Shown here piece after piece: positions 42,752 to 53,965 of a stretch of 64,000 bases of DNA (positions are counted from its first letter, which is position 1; every line of letters begins with the position of its first letter). Below the pieces are notes generated by a model. It had not been told where the DNA came from, made no database searches, and saw only the letters and a list, made by a program, of their open reading frames with translations. The stretch spans positions 66,955 through 130,954 of the forward strand of contig NW_022985176.1 in assembly GCF_010093535.1 (NCBI RefSeq). Direction: 5' to 3'. The DNA is from Lindgomyces ingoldianus (lineage: Eukaryota; Ascomycota; Dothideomycetes; Pleosporales; Lindgomycetaceae). The position numbers were made by a program, and so were the translations under genes.

Positions 42752-43820
42752 TACCTGTAACAGAAATAATTTATAGAGGTATAAGGCCTATAGATATCTA
42801 TAACTAATTAAAGCCCTAAAGCAACTATAGATAATAATTATAATAGACTTTATTACAGGACTCCCTCTATCTAGAGAACTAAGAATAGAAAGAAGGTGCA
42901 ATATAATTATAGTTCCTTTTAATAAAACTACTAAATACTTGCACACCTAGCTATTAAAAAAAATAATAACAGCTAAGAAATTTATTTATAAGCTTAAACA
43001 AAATATTATATTAGTGTATAAATGCTCTAAGGTTATTATCTCTAACTAAGACAAATTATTTACTAGCAGATTCTAGAAAGCAGCTATGCAACACCTTAGT
43101 ATAACACACAAACTATCTACAGCATACCATCCACAGACAGACAGCTAGACTAAAAGAGTAAATGCTAAGGTAGAGAAATATCTAAGGAAGTACATCTCTT
43201 ACACCTAAAATAATTAGGTAGAGTAGCTTTTTATAGCACAACTAGCTATTAACATAGTAGAATTAGCTATAACTAAAGAAACACTATATAAAGCTAATTT
43301 TAAGTATAACTTATACTTTACGCTATAAAGAAACTAGCCTATAGACTCTTAGAAATTAGTAGATTAACTATTAAGCCTATAAAACATTTATAAAAAGTTA
43401 GTAACTAAGGCTAAATCTAGTTAAAAAATAATAAAATAATACATAAATAAGTTATAACAGCTAAGCCTAGGAATTAGCCTAAAAGACTATGTGTACTTTA
43501 ATACTAAGAACCTTAAAGTATCTAGACCCTCTTAGAAGCTAGCAGAAAAGAGAATAGGACTATATAAAGTCCCATAGACAACTATAAGCTTAAGCTTCCC
43601 CTACACATAAAAATACACCTATAGTTCTACATCTCTAAATTAGAAAAAGCACCTAAAGAGATTCCTCTATCTATATAGAGATAAGAAAATAAAAAAACTA
43701 AGTATAAAGTTAAACACATTATTAGTAACTAAAGAAATAAAAAAGAATTTTTAGTAAAATAAAAAAAATAGCTTACTAGTAAAAACACATAGAAACTAGC
43801 TAAGAACTTACAGAATGCAC
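42752..43820 (+). pseudogene. Gypsy-1a integrase core and chromodomain
   Basis: The integrase resumes with the CX2C of its finger (TCNRNNL*RYKAYR). The core follows, with IIIIDFITGLPLS (about 42834-42872), in which the first catalytic Asp is intact (GAC near 42846). KLSTAYHPQTDRQ*-like sequence follows at about 43105-43150, a typical integrase block. The C-terminal part extends to about 43620. A chromodomain-like segment reads KKEFLVK*KK*LTSKNT at about 43735-43790. Stops are RIP-type. Confidence 0.82.
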
Positions 43821-44345
43821 AGTAGTTAGTGTAGGCGTACCTTTAGGCTTATCTAAAAGAAACTAGCTAGGTAATAAGGCACCTATATTAAAAGGAATAG
43901 CTATGTTATTACTAGATAGTAGCAGCCTTTAAAGATAAGTCTTAGCTAATAAGGGCTGTAAAAGAAAGCAACTCTTTACTTTAGCCTTAAAAGCTTTTAT
44001 TTTATCTAAGAAAAAAAAATTCCTTTTTAAATACTTTATATACTAAGCCTTTAGCAGGTCTAGTAATTTTTAGATATAATCCTGCTTAGAACGCTCCCTA
44101 GCTGTTGCCTCTAGGATCTTCTAGACTTAACATAACATCTCCTTACTAAGTACCTACTTATAAACTCTTACAGCAGCAGCCTTTTAAAAGAGTGTTTTTC
44201 TCTCTTTCTCTAACTAATTTTATATAGCGTTAGAAATAAAAGCGTTGCACTTACTATGCTTTTTTACGCACTTAACACATCTGTCTAAGAACAACATTAA
44301 CACATAGAATAACCCTAAAGACTAGTAAGCGCTGCAGGGCTTTAT
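43820..44345 (-). pseudogene. Cysteine-rich frame antisense to Gypsy-1a pol end
   Basis: On the minus strand, between pol and the 3' LTR, a frame starts with PCSAY and passes MLFLDRCVKCVKKHSKCNAF (about 44225-44290). It continues into a Lys/Leu-rich, possibly coiled-coil stretch (to about 43980) and a Ser/Leu-rich end. The same frame exists on the plus strand of Gypsy-1b (45280-45443, then 53040-53480) and on the minus strand of Gypsy-2 (about 51780-52215). The function is unknown. Small Cys-rich DNA- or RNA-binding proteins with CX2C clusters are one possibility, but this is inference. It is broken by RIP stops in every copy. Confidence 0.55.
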
Positions 44346-44544
44346 CTTTGTCTAGTAAAAAGGCTTAAAACAAAAAGTAATATAAGAACAATAAGATAAA
44401 TAAGACTAACAAGCTATTTAGTTTAAAAAAGATAAATGTTAAAGATGCCTTTTAGCAGGTAGGCGCTTACTTTATAAACAAACTCTTACTAACACAGTTG
44501 TGTAAGCAGAGCGTTAAGGACGCTGCTAGGGAGAAGGGGCAGCG

Positions 44545-45134
44545 TGTTACAATCTATAGTTAGACTAACATAACTCTACCAGCAGTGCTCTATAATCTAG
44601 CTAGATTAGAACAGGGCTTGTTTATGCACTAGTTAGAGTACACAGAGGCAGCATCACTGCCTGCAATAACAGAGGAATGCATTGTCTAATAAGGAGGACA
44701 GGCTACAAGTCTAGCAAGCCTAAGGGAGCTTATAGAGCTCTTTTTAGCAAGCTCCTATAAACTCCTCTTGCTCCCCTTAGCACCTTTAGTACATGTATAT
44801 AGTTTTTACATAGAACACTCTTTAGAAGGTGTGTTTAATGTTTAGTTTATTTTTTACATAGACTAAGTAGTATATAGCTTTTTAAAGAGCTATAATACTA
44901 TTTATATAGCTTACACTATATATACCTCTAATCCTGTCTAACAGGACTGTTTGACCCGGCCACTATACTGCCGCGTATAGGGCAAACCATAATCTAGTCG
45001 CTCTACCCTTCTCCATTAGCCCAATAGCCATTACGTAGGACTGTACACCCTACTGTCGGCCCCTTTTTTTCTGTCCTATTCCCACCTAGGAACATCAACG
45101 ACCCGAGTGCTTCCACGAAGCAAGGATTGTAACA
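44545..45134 (+). repeat. Gypsy-1a 3' LTR
   Basis: 590 bp. The inner first 200 bp are RIP-mutated (AATCTATAGTTAGACTAAC). The last 190 bp (from about 44945) are intact (GACCCGGCCACTATACTGCC). Followed by CTGTG at 45135-45139. Confidence 0.94.
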
Positions 45135-45443
45135 CTGTGTTAGTAAGAGTTTGTTTATAAGGTAAGCGCCTACCTACTAAAAAGCATTTCTAATATTTAT
45201 TTTTTTAAGCTAAATAGCTTGCTAGTCTTACTTATCTTATTATCTTTATATTATTTTTTACTTTAATTTTTTTTACTAAATAAAGATGTAACTCTGTAGC
45301 ACTTACTAATTATTAAAGTTATCTTATGTGTTAACCCTATTATTAAATAGATATGTTAAGTGTGTAAAAAAAAATAGTAAGTGTAATGCTTTTATATTAA
45401 ACACTACATAAAATTAGTTAAAGAAGGAAAAAGAGAAGCTTCT
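45135..45443 (+). pseudogene. Gypsy-1b: N-terminal part of the antisense Cys-rich frame
   Basis: Own sequence of Gypsy-1b after the Gypsy-1a insertion. The plus strand reads RYVKCVKKNSKCNAFI (about 45350-45400), then a Lys/Glu-rich run, and is cut by Gypsy-2 at CTTCT (45439-45443). It continues at 53040. It aligns with the reverse complement of 44190-44490 in Gypsy-1a. Confidence 0.6.
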
Positions 45444-46056
45444 TGTTACAGCCAACAGTCAGACCGTAATGACCCAACTGGCTGTCCCGCACAGCCCGAA
45501 CGATGTCGGATGGAAGACGCTTAGCCCCGCGTTAGACAAATCACGTGACAGGACGGATAAGGAATAGCTTTAGCTTTTAGAGAAAGGCCTCGCTAAGTGC
45601 ATTGTCTAATAAGATATACTAGCTTGTAGGCTTGCAGGCCCTGCAGGTAGTTTCAGAACTAGCATGCAGGCATGCAAAGCATGCAAACCCTATGTATATA
45701 GTTCTAATCACAACTATAGTTAGAAGGTTATAATTACTGTTTAGTTTATTAGAAGGACTACCCCCTTATCCTCTCCTAAACTAAGAAAGCTGTGACCCTT
45801 CCTACAAGACACAGCTACCTTATATATCTTGCACTATATATACCTCCACTTCTATCCCTACAGATTAGGTTTACTAGCTCTCTATACAGCTGCTTAGTTA
45901 AACTATAAGCCTGCCTATCCTTTATCTTGCATTACCCTATACTCTGCTTAACAGACTGTACACCTAATCTAGCTAAGTTCTACTCTTTTGTTAACATCCT
46001 ATTATAAGCTAACATACTCCTAAAAATACTATTTTATTAGAGTAAGGATTGTAACA
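45444..46056 (+). repeat. Gypsy-2 5' LTR
   Basis: 613 bp, TGTTACAGCC to GATTGTAACA. The outer first 110 bp are intact (CAGTCAGACCGTAATGACCC). The 3' LTR has CAGTTAGACTGTAATGACCT there. The inner end is mutated. Confidence 0.94.
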
Positions 46057-48340
46057 GTAATTACCACCACTACCGCAAAGTATGGCTACTACTACCTTAG
46101 ACATCAGCATGACAGGCGCTTTAGCCGCTAGCACTAGCTAGACCCCTACAGCAACTAAGGAAGCATAAAATTAGCAAATACTCTATCTCTAAAACAAACT
46201 TAAACACCTTAAACAGCACTTCTAGCTCTAAACATAATAGAGACCTTTAAACGCCTATTAAATCTAAGCCCTACAGCTAGAAGTAGCTAACCTTAGAAAT
46301 ATTACTTAAGAAAAAACTAGTATTAAGTTAAAAAAGACTCTACACTTAGCCCCCTTTAAAGCATTTAACAGTTTTGCTAAAGACCTAAAACCTTTTTTTA
46401 CTAAATGCTACCTTTACATGTAATATAATAAAGAAGCTTTTAAAATAGATAAAGAAATAATCTTTTAAATAAGCCTACACTTAGAAGAATTACCTGCTAT
46501 TTAGTTTTAACCCTATGCTAATAATTAGATAAACTATAAAACAACTAGTAAACTCTTACTACTAAAAACACAGAAAGTCTTTAACAACATTAACTTTTTT
46601 AAGGCAGCCTTAACTATAATCTATAGGCTAGTTAACAAAGAAAAAAAAGCAGTTAACTAAATAAATGCTTTTTAACAAGGCAACAGCTTTGTCTAACAAT
46701 ACGCAGCCTGCTTTAGAGAACTGCTAGCTATCTGCAGATAGACAGATAAGAAAGCTGTAAGACAAATGTTCTATAAAAAACTCTTAGATAACATTAAAAA
46801 TAAATTTACTTATAATAAAAAGCCTAAAAGCTTTAAAGATTACATTAAGAAAGCACTTACCTATAACAAAAAACATGCTAAGTGTTGTAGTAAAAAAGAA
46901 AAAGGCTAGACAACTATAAAACCTAACTAGTTTTAAAAGAAAAAGAAAGTTCTATAAACTAACACTAAACCTATAGACCTTAGTTACGCTAAACATACGC
47001 GTAGCTTCTCTAAGAAAAAGAGTAGTACTTTTAAGAGTGTAAGGCTACCCCTAAATAAGAAATAAAAGAAATAGCTTAAAAAGAAGGCATGCCTTAATTA
47101 CAAAAAAGTAGGCTACTTTTGTTAGAAATGCCTAGACTTTAAACAACTAGAGAATAAAGATAGCAGCTTAACTATAAAAGTAATGCATATAGTATAAGGT
47201 CTTACAGGACTAGAGATCCTAGAAAGACTAGACAAACGCCTCTGCTAGTAATGCAGAGACAACTACAAATCTAAAGAATGCCCTATAGACTATTAGGAAG
47301 TTAAAGTATAAAATAATAATAAGGTCTTTAGAGCACTAGAACAAGCTGCTACCTACAAAGAATAGCATAGCTACACCTAAGCCGCAACATATATTACAAA
47401 CATTAAAAAAAAAGAAGAAAAGTTTCCTTTAGAGCAACCTATAACAGAAATCTCTGCTTAAGAATTAAGATATAGGTTTACCTATAGAGACTGCTAGAAG
47501 TGCAGCAACATGCACCTCTAAAAAGACTGCAAAAAATTAATGTACAAAGTACACATTAATAATAACATTAAAACTTATAATGTTTTAAGAGAAATTGCTA
47601 GAACACACTACACAGTTATAAATAAAGAAGAATAGTAGAAAATGTTTAAGAAAATCCTTAATAAGGGAGAAGGCCCTAAATAGTAATGTACGCCACTAAT
47701 AACACCTAAACTATGCTAGGAATAAGCTAACACGCCACCTCCTACGCTAGCTATCACCTGCAAAGACTTAGAAACCTGACAGAACAAAGGGTACTGCATT
47801 CCCTGTAGAAGCAAGCAACACAACAAGTTCTAATGCATCTACTAAAGCTACTTATTATAAATTGTTAGAACTAAGGAATACCCTAGATAGACATAGGTCT
47901 AACCTATACTAATACAAAACAACCTTAAGGAATGCCCCTACACTTAGTACCTATGCAGCAACAAGTACTGCATTAAACACTAGCTAACTAAACATAGAGC
48001 TAGCTAGTAGCCCCACAAATTACAAAGCACACTAGCTAGCATAACATCTACCTGCAAAATGCCACACTGCCTCTATTGCAAAAACAGTACTAACCACAAA
48101 CAAGAACTATAGACAGAATGCGACAACAAGCTAGCATGCATGTTCTATTATTTCTAATAAAGGGCACACTAACAAAACAATTAAACACTATACTATTATA
48201 AAATAGAAGATGCCTAATGCACAGTAACAGAATGCATGATACTAGAACATTAAGAATATAAAATGTAATTAGACTAGATTGCAGAATACAAAGACGCAGC
48301 TGCAGCTGTTAAAGAAGACAACAGAATAGACTATAAAGAG
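46057..48340 (+). pseudogene. Gypsy-2 gag with multiple Cys/His motifs
   Basis: A long gag relic. The first zinc knuckle at about 47089-47136 reads CLNYKKVGYFC*KC. The second at about 47488-47535 reads RDC*KCSNMHL*KDC. Further cysteine clusters follow: YCIPCRSKQHNKF*C (about 47790-47835), LCSNKYCIKH (about 47950-47985) and CKMPHCLYCKNSTNHK (about 48050-48100). Each resembles a CX2C plus His/Cys nucleic-acid-binding module, giving five or more in a row. The N-terminal 1 kb is helical gag core with many RIP stops. The high number of modules is unusual for a gypsy Gag. They could form one extended RNA-binding region. Confidence 0.75.
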
Positions 48341-51300
48341 ACACCCTATAAACTCTACGTTCTTATTGCAGTGGGACAAGGACCTAGCTAAAGCCTAACA
48401 ACTAAAATTATCCTTAGACACTTAGGCTAGAAATAGAAGGGACTTGCCCTAATTAACAGTAGATGTACATTTACAGCAATTAATTTAAAATAAGTTAACT
48501 AGGAAAACATCCCCTTCTAAAGTAAGAAAAATCCCTTTAGGGTATCCCTAGCTAACGCCTTATTAATAAAATATAGAGTAGGACAAATCTAACTTAAGAC
48601 AGAGGAACTTATTACTAAAGCAGAAGGCACAGAGGACTAGATATCCTTTAACATATTGCTACTAAGAAACAAATACTAGGTAATACTAGGTTATAACTAG
48701 CTTTACAAACATAACTCTATAATAAATTAGCAAACTATGTCTCTATTCTACTAAAATAACAAAGAAGCAGCGCAACTAGCGCTCTATAAGGAACCTAATT
48801 AAACAAACGCACAAAAACTAAAAATGTTCCCCTGCTAGAAGCCTAAGGCTTAGGCTGTCTGCCTAATAAAGGAAGAACTAGAAGAAGTCTTCTTTAAAGA
48901 ATTTAAGAAGAAATAAGATCTTAACTAGATTAGAATCTACTAAATAGCTTAAAAAACAACTAAAATACCTAAAAATATAGAGACTATAAAGATATGTTTA
49001 GAACCCTAGAGGACCCTAGAGAACTGCTGCTACATTAACTCTAGGACTACGCTATTAATCTTAAACTAAACCTATAACTAAAAACGCATAAACTACAACT
49101 ATTAACAAAGGCCTAAAAAGGGGCCCTATAGGAATATGTAGATAGGATGTTATTTTAAAGACACATTAGAAAAAGCAATAGTCTAGTAGCATTAGCAGTA
49201 ACCTTTGCTAAAAAAAAGAATAGCAAGGTACGCGTGTGTTAGGACTATTAAACCTTAAATAATAATACTATAAAAAACTAATACCCTCTGCTAATTATCT
49301 AGGACATTATAAATTAACTTAAAGAAACTAAACACTTTACTAAGTTTAATGTCTAAAATAGATTTAACAAAATAAGAATTAAAAAAGGACATAAATAGAT
49401 AACAGCCTTTTAAACCCTAAGAGGACTATATAAACTTTTTATTATGCTATTTAGACTAACTAACACACTAGCAACTTTTTAATAAGTTATTAATACAGCA
49501 CTTAACCCCTACCTAGATATATTTGTACTTGTATATCTAAACAATGTCCTAATATATACTAAAAAAGACAGAACAGACTACATATCTAAAGTAAAACTTA
49601 TACTTAACTAACTTTAATAGTATAAACTTTACCTACAACTAGAAAAATGCAAATTTAATGTATAAAAAACTAAATACCTAGGATTTATTATTAACAAAAA
49701 AAAGATAAAAATAGACCCTACTAAAGTAAGTAAAGTATTAGACTAGCTAACACTAACTACTATAACAGAAATTAAAGGATTTCTAGGCCTTACTAGCTAT
49801 GTACAAAGAATAATTAAGAATTATTTAAAAATAGCTCTTTCCCTTACTAACGCTACCTTAAAAGAGAGAGCAACCTAGAAATTCTAATAAACAAAAGAAA
49901 TAGAAAAGGCCTTTTAGGAATTAAAATAAGTAATAACAACTTACCTTATTCTTAAGATATATAACCCTACATTAGAAATAAAAGTACACACTAATGCCTT
50001 ATTAAGAGTAGAAGAAGCTGCACTCTTCTAAAAACAAGAAAACAGTTAATAGCATCTAGTAGCTTATTATTTAGTAAAGTTTACTCTACTAGAACAGAAA
50101 TATACTATCTCTAATAAAGAACTAAAAGCTATAGTAAACACATGTAGAAGCTAGAAAGTAGAACTTTAAGGCCTTAGTTAATAATTTATAATTTATACTA
50201 ACTACATAAACTTTATTACTTTCTTTACTACTAAAAAACTTTTACTAATGTATGTACAATAGGCTATAGAACTTGCTTAGTTTAACTTTGTTATTAAACA
50301 CGTAGTAGGAATTAGCAACTAGTAAGCTAACACTTTAAGCAGGCGCACAGACTATTTTAAGGTAAATAAGTAAAACTTAGAAAAATTTGCAATCTTTAGA
50401 GAAACCCCTAAAAGAATAGTCTATAAAGGGCTAAACTCTAAAAAACTACTATGTTCCCTTATAATAGTTAAATAAGAATAGAAGAACTTTATACAGGAAT
50501 ATTATAAAGCTCTAATGTTTAGACACCTAGAAATTAGGTCCCTATAGAAAAAGATTAAGATTGCTATACTCTGCAAAATACCTTAGTTAAAACACCTGTG
50601 TACTAAAGTCTTACAGGAATGTAACACCTGTAATAGAAACAACCCCTAACGCTATAAACCTTATAGATTACTCTAATTAATCACAGCGCCTAGTTAACTA
50701 TAGACTATAATAACTATAGATTTTATTACTAGACTACTACTGTCTTAAGAACTTAGTACTAAAAGATTATGCAACATAATTACATAAGTTATTAATAAGA
50801 CTACTAAATTTATTTACTTATAGCTATTAGAAAAAAGTATCACAGCTAAAGAACTTATGTTTAAACTAGAGAAAAACATCTTTGCTACTTACAGACACCC
50901 TAAGACTATTATCTCTAACTATAATAAGCTATTTACTAGCAAATTTTAGACAGCTTTAGTTAAGCACCTTAGAATTAATTATAGACTCTCTACTGCCTAC
51001 TACCTATAAATAGACAGGCAAACAGAAAGAGTAAACACAGAAGTTAAAAATTTTTTATAAAAATATGTCTTATACAAACAAACAGATTAGGCAAAATAGC
51101 TGCTTATAGTATAATTTATTATTAACACCTTAGAATTAACAATAACTAAGAAAACGCTATATAAAGCTAATTTTAGATACACTTTATAATATAAACCTTA
51201 TAGCTTACAACTAACTAATCCTTTAAAAGCTATAGACTATATAACTAAACTTCTAGAATTATATTAAAAACTTACTAAAGAAGCCTAATTAGCTAAGAAG

Positions 51301-51760
51301 GCTATAGAAAAAGTAGTAAATTAGAAAAAAAAATCTACACTAGAAATACACCTAAACAATTACATGTATCTAGACATAAAGGATCTTAAGACACTGCAAC
51401 CTTCTAAAAAGTTAGCAGAAAAATGTATAGAACTATACTAGGTAATATAAACGCGCCCTAGTATCTATAAGCTTAAACTTCTAAAGAAAATGTGAATACA
51501 CCTTTAGTTCTACATTTCTAAACTTAAGCTTGCTCTAAAAACTATTTTACTTACAACTACTAAATAGAAAGAGGAAAAAAAAGAATATAAAGTAGAAAAG
51601 ATTCTAGATTATAAAGAAAATAAGTACTTAGTAAAGTAGAAAGGATAGCCTACTAGTAAGAACATATAGAAGCCTTTTAAGAACCTAACAAACGCCTCTT
51701 AGGCCCTTTACAAATACCTAGAGTCCCTTCTAAACAAAACTACTCTAGAGAAAGCTCCTT
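48340..51760 (+). pseudogene. Gypsy-2 pol (protease, RT, RNase H, integrase, chromodomain)
   Basis: The protease reads LIAVGQGPS then ALINSRCTFTAIN (about 48361-48490), with DSG changed to NSR. RT shows *DY*TLNNN (about 49238), GLYKLFIMLFRLTNTLATF (49421-49477) and the active site LVYLNNVLIYT (about 49526-49560). RNase H reads EIKVHTNALLRVEEAALF (about 49975-50030). The integrase finger ends ECNTCNRNN (about 50617-50645). The core IITIDFITRLLLS starts about 50708, with the first Asp intact. The chromodomain EKILDYKENKYLVK*KG is at 51594-51645. The frame is broken by RIP stops throughout. Confidence 0.85.
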
Positions 51761-51779
51761 AGACTAGAAAACACTATTA

Positions 51780-52215
51780 CTAGTTAAAACTGCAGCAGTA
51801 TTAGCTAGCTATAATGTAGGAAATCTGCAACTCTTTAACATAGGTTAAGGAGAAGGAAGACTAGCTGCTTCTGCCTTAAGCGCTTTAAGTTTATCTAGTA
51901 ATAAGAGGTCTCTTTTTAGATACTTTACCCTTTAATCCTCTAATACCTTTAATTGTTTCTAAATTTTTCTTTTATAAAAAATAATTAATTAGAGACATTT
52001 TACTAATTCCTTTTTCTTACGCATCCTCTTTTCTTAAGCTACCTCTGCCTCTGCTAACAATTTCTTGCGCTCACGCTCTAACTAATCCTAGGCTGCATTA
52101 GATACAAAGGCATTGCAATAGCTACTCTTTTACACACATTTAACACACTTATCTAACAACAAGGACATTGTGTAAGAGGACTTGCTTAAGCAACAGGCAC
52201 CACACAAACGCATCT
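51780..52215 (-). pseudogene. Cysteine-rich frame antisense to Gypsy-2 pol end
   Basis: The minus strand reads CGACCLSKSSYTMSLLL, then DKCVKCV*KSSYCNAFVSNAA (about 52115-52215). It continues as LERERKKLLAEAEVA*EKRM, a likely coiled coil, and further Lys/Leu-rich sequence to about 51900. Stops are few over the first 60 codons. Same place and order as the antisense frames in Gypsy-1a and 1b, and similar in layout to 9074-9337 in Gypsy-3. Function unknown. Confidence 0.6.
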
Positions 52216-52421
52216 TTGTATAATAAAGAGGATTAAGATAAGTAACAGTACAAAGGCAATAAATAACAGTAGATAAATAAGAAGCCTAGCAAGGCATAGT
52301 TAAGAAAAATTAACATAGAATTAGCCTTTAGAGAAGGGAACACACTAGCTAAAAAGAGAATCTAACATCTGCAACAGGAAGAACGTAACAGCAAGGATGC
52401 TAACTAGAAGAGAAGCCTGCG

Positions 52422-53034
52422 TGTTACAGCCAACAGTTAGACTGTAATGACCTAACTAGCTGTCCTGCACAGCCTAAACAATGTTAGATGGAAGACGCTT
52501 AGCCCTGCGTTAGACAAATTACGTGACAGGACAGATAAGGAATAGCTTTAGCTTTTAGAGAAAGGCCTTGCTAAGTGCATTGTCTAATAAGATATACCAG
52601 CTTGCAGGCTTGCAGGCCCTGCAGGTAGTTTTAGAACCAGCATGCAGGCATGCAAAGCATGCAAACCCTATGTATATAGTTCTAATCACAACTATAGTTA
52701 GAAGGTTGTGATTACTGTTTAGTTTATTAGAAGGACTACCCCCTTATCCTCTTCTAAACTAAGAAAGCTGTGACCCTTCCCACAAGACACAGCTACCTTG
52801 TATATCTTGCACTATATATACCTCCACTCCTATCCCTACAGATCAGGTTTACCAGCTCTCCATACAGCCGCTTGGTTAAACTACAAGCCTGCCTATCCTT
52901 CATCTCGCATTACCCCGTACTCTGCTTGACAGACTGTACACCTGATCCAGCTAAGTTCTACCCTTTCGTTAACATCCCATTATAGGCCGACGTACTCCTG
53001 AAAATACCATTTCATCGGAGTAAGGATTGTAACA
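52422..53034 (+). repeat. Gypsy-2 3' LTR
   Basis: 613 bp. The inner start is mutated and the outer last 190 bp intact (ACCAGCTCTCCATACAGCCG, CATCGGAGTAAGGATTG). An open frame at 52770-52985 lies entirely in this preserved LTR part and is not a gene. Confidence 0.94.
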
Positions 53035-53480
53035 CTTCTTTAAAATGCTATAGTAGTAAAAGTTTAAAAATAAAAACTTAATAAGAAAATAACTTATTAG
53101 CTTTAAAAGTTAGTAAAGGTAAAAGCTAGAAAGTGTTTTAAATAAGATTATATCTAAAAGTTACTAGACCTATTAAAGGCTTAGTGTGTAAAGTATTTAA
53201 AAAGGGACATTTTTTTCTTAGATAAAATAAAAGCTTTTAAAGCTAAAGTAGAAAGCTGTTCCCCTTTATAACTTTTATTAGCTAAGACTTGTCTCTAAAG
53301 GCTGCTGCTATCTAGTAATAACATAGCTATTTCTTTTAATATAGGTGCTTTATTACCTAGCTAGTTCCTTTTAGATAAGCCTAGAGGTACTTCTACACTA
53401 ATAGCTGCGCGTTCTGTAAGTTCTTAGCTAGTTTTTATATGTTTTTACTAGTAAGCTATTTTTTCTATTTTATAAAAAAC
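53035..53480 (+). pseudogene. Gypsy-1b: continuation of the antisense Cys-rich frame
   Basis: After Gypsy-2 the plus strand continues the Lys/Leu-rich part (LLDLLKA, then DKIKAFKAKVESCSPL near 53215-53270) and the end NIAISFNIGALLPS (about 53320-53360). It matches the reverse complement of 43800-44150 in Gypsy-1a. Broken by stops. Confidence 0.55.
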
Positions 53481-53965
53481 TTTTTTTTATTTTTTTAGTT
53501 ACTAATAATATGTTTAACTTTATACTCTATTTCCTTATCTTTTTATTTTTATATAGATAAGAGGATTTCTTTAAGTGCTTTTTTTAATTTAGAAACATAG
53601 AACTATAGCTGTATTTTTATGTGTAATAAAAGCTTAAGTTTACAGTTATTTTACTAGGTTTATAAGACTTTATATAGTTCTATTCTTTTTTTACTAGCTT
53701 TCTAGAGGGTCTTAATACTTTAAGGTTCTTAGTATTAAAGTATACATAGTCTTCTAGGTAGATTCTTAGTGCTAGCTATTATAATTTATTTACATATTAT
53801 TTTATTATTTCTTAGCTAGATCTAGCTTTAATTGCTAACTTTTTATATATACTTTTTAAGTTTAATAGTTAATCTACTAACTCTTAGAGGTCTATAGGCT
53901 AGTTTTTTTATAGTATAAAGTATAAGTTGTAACTAAAATTAGCCTTATATAGTGTTTTTTTATTA

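Larger units (their letters stand above)
25602..45134 (+). mobile_element. Gypsy-1a, Ty3/gypsy element inserted in inverse orientation into Gypsy-1b
   Basis: LTRs of 590 bp at 25602-26191 and 44545-45134; target duplication CTGTG (25597-25601, 45135-45139). The plus-strand order is gag, protease, RT, RNase H, integrase, chromodomain, then an antisense Cys-rich frame and the 3' LTR. It carries five later insertions: NA-1 (28591-30009), Gypsy-4 (30500-36162), fold-back FB-2 (36751-37850), NA-2 (38257-40118) and Pogo-2 (40906-42751). Removing these and their duplications leaves about 7.6 kb. Same family as Gypsy-1b. Confidence 0.93.
45444..53034 (+). mobile_element. Gypsy-2, complete Ty3/gypsy element
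   Basis: 7591 bp with 613-bp LTRs (45444-46056, 52422-53034) and target duplication CTTCT (45439-45443, 53035-53039). The order is a long gag with several Cys/His motifs, protease, RT, RNase H, integrase, chromodomain, then an antisense Cys-rich frame. It is a relative of Gypsy-1 (same gene order and similar motifs) with different LTRs. Inserted into the antisense frame of Gypsy-1b. Confidence 0.94.

Noticed and set aside
52770..52985. 71-codon plus-strand open frame
   Set aside because: Wholly inside the RIP-spared outer part of the Gypsy-2 3' LTR.
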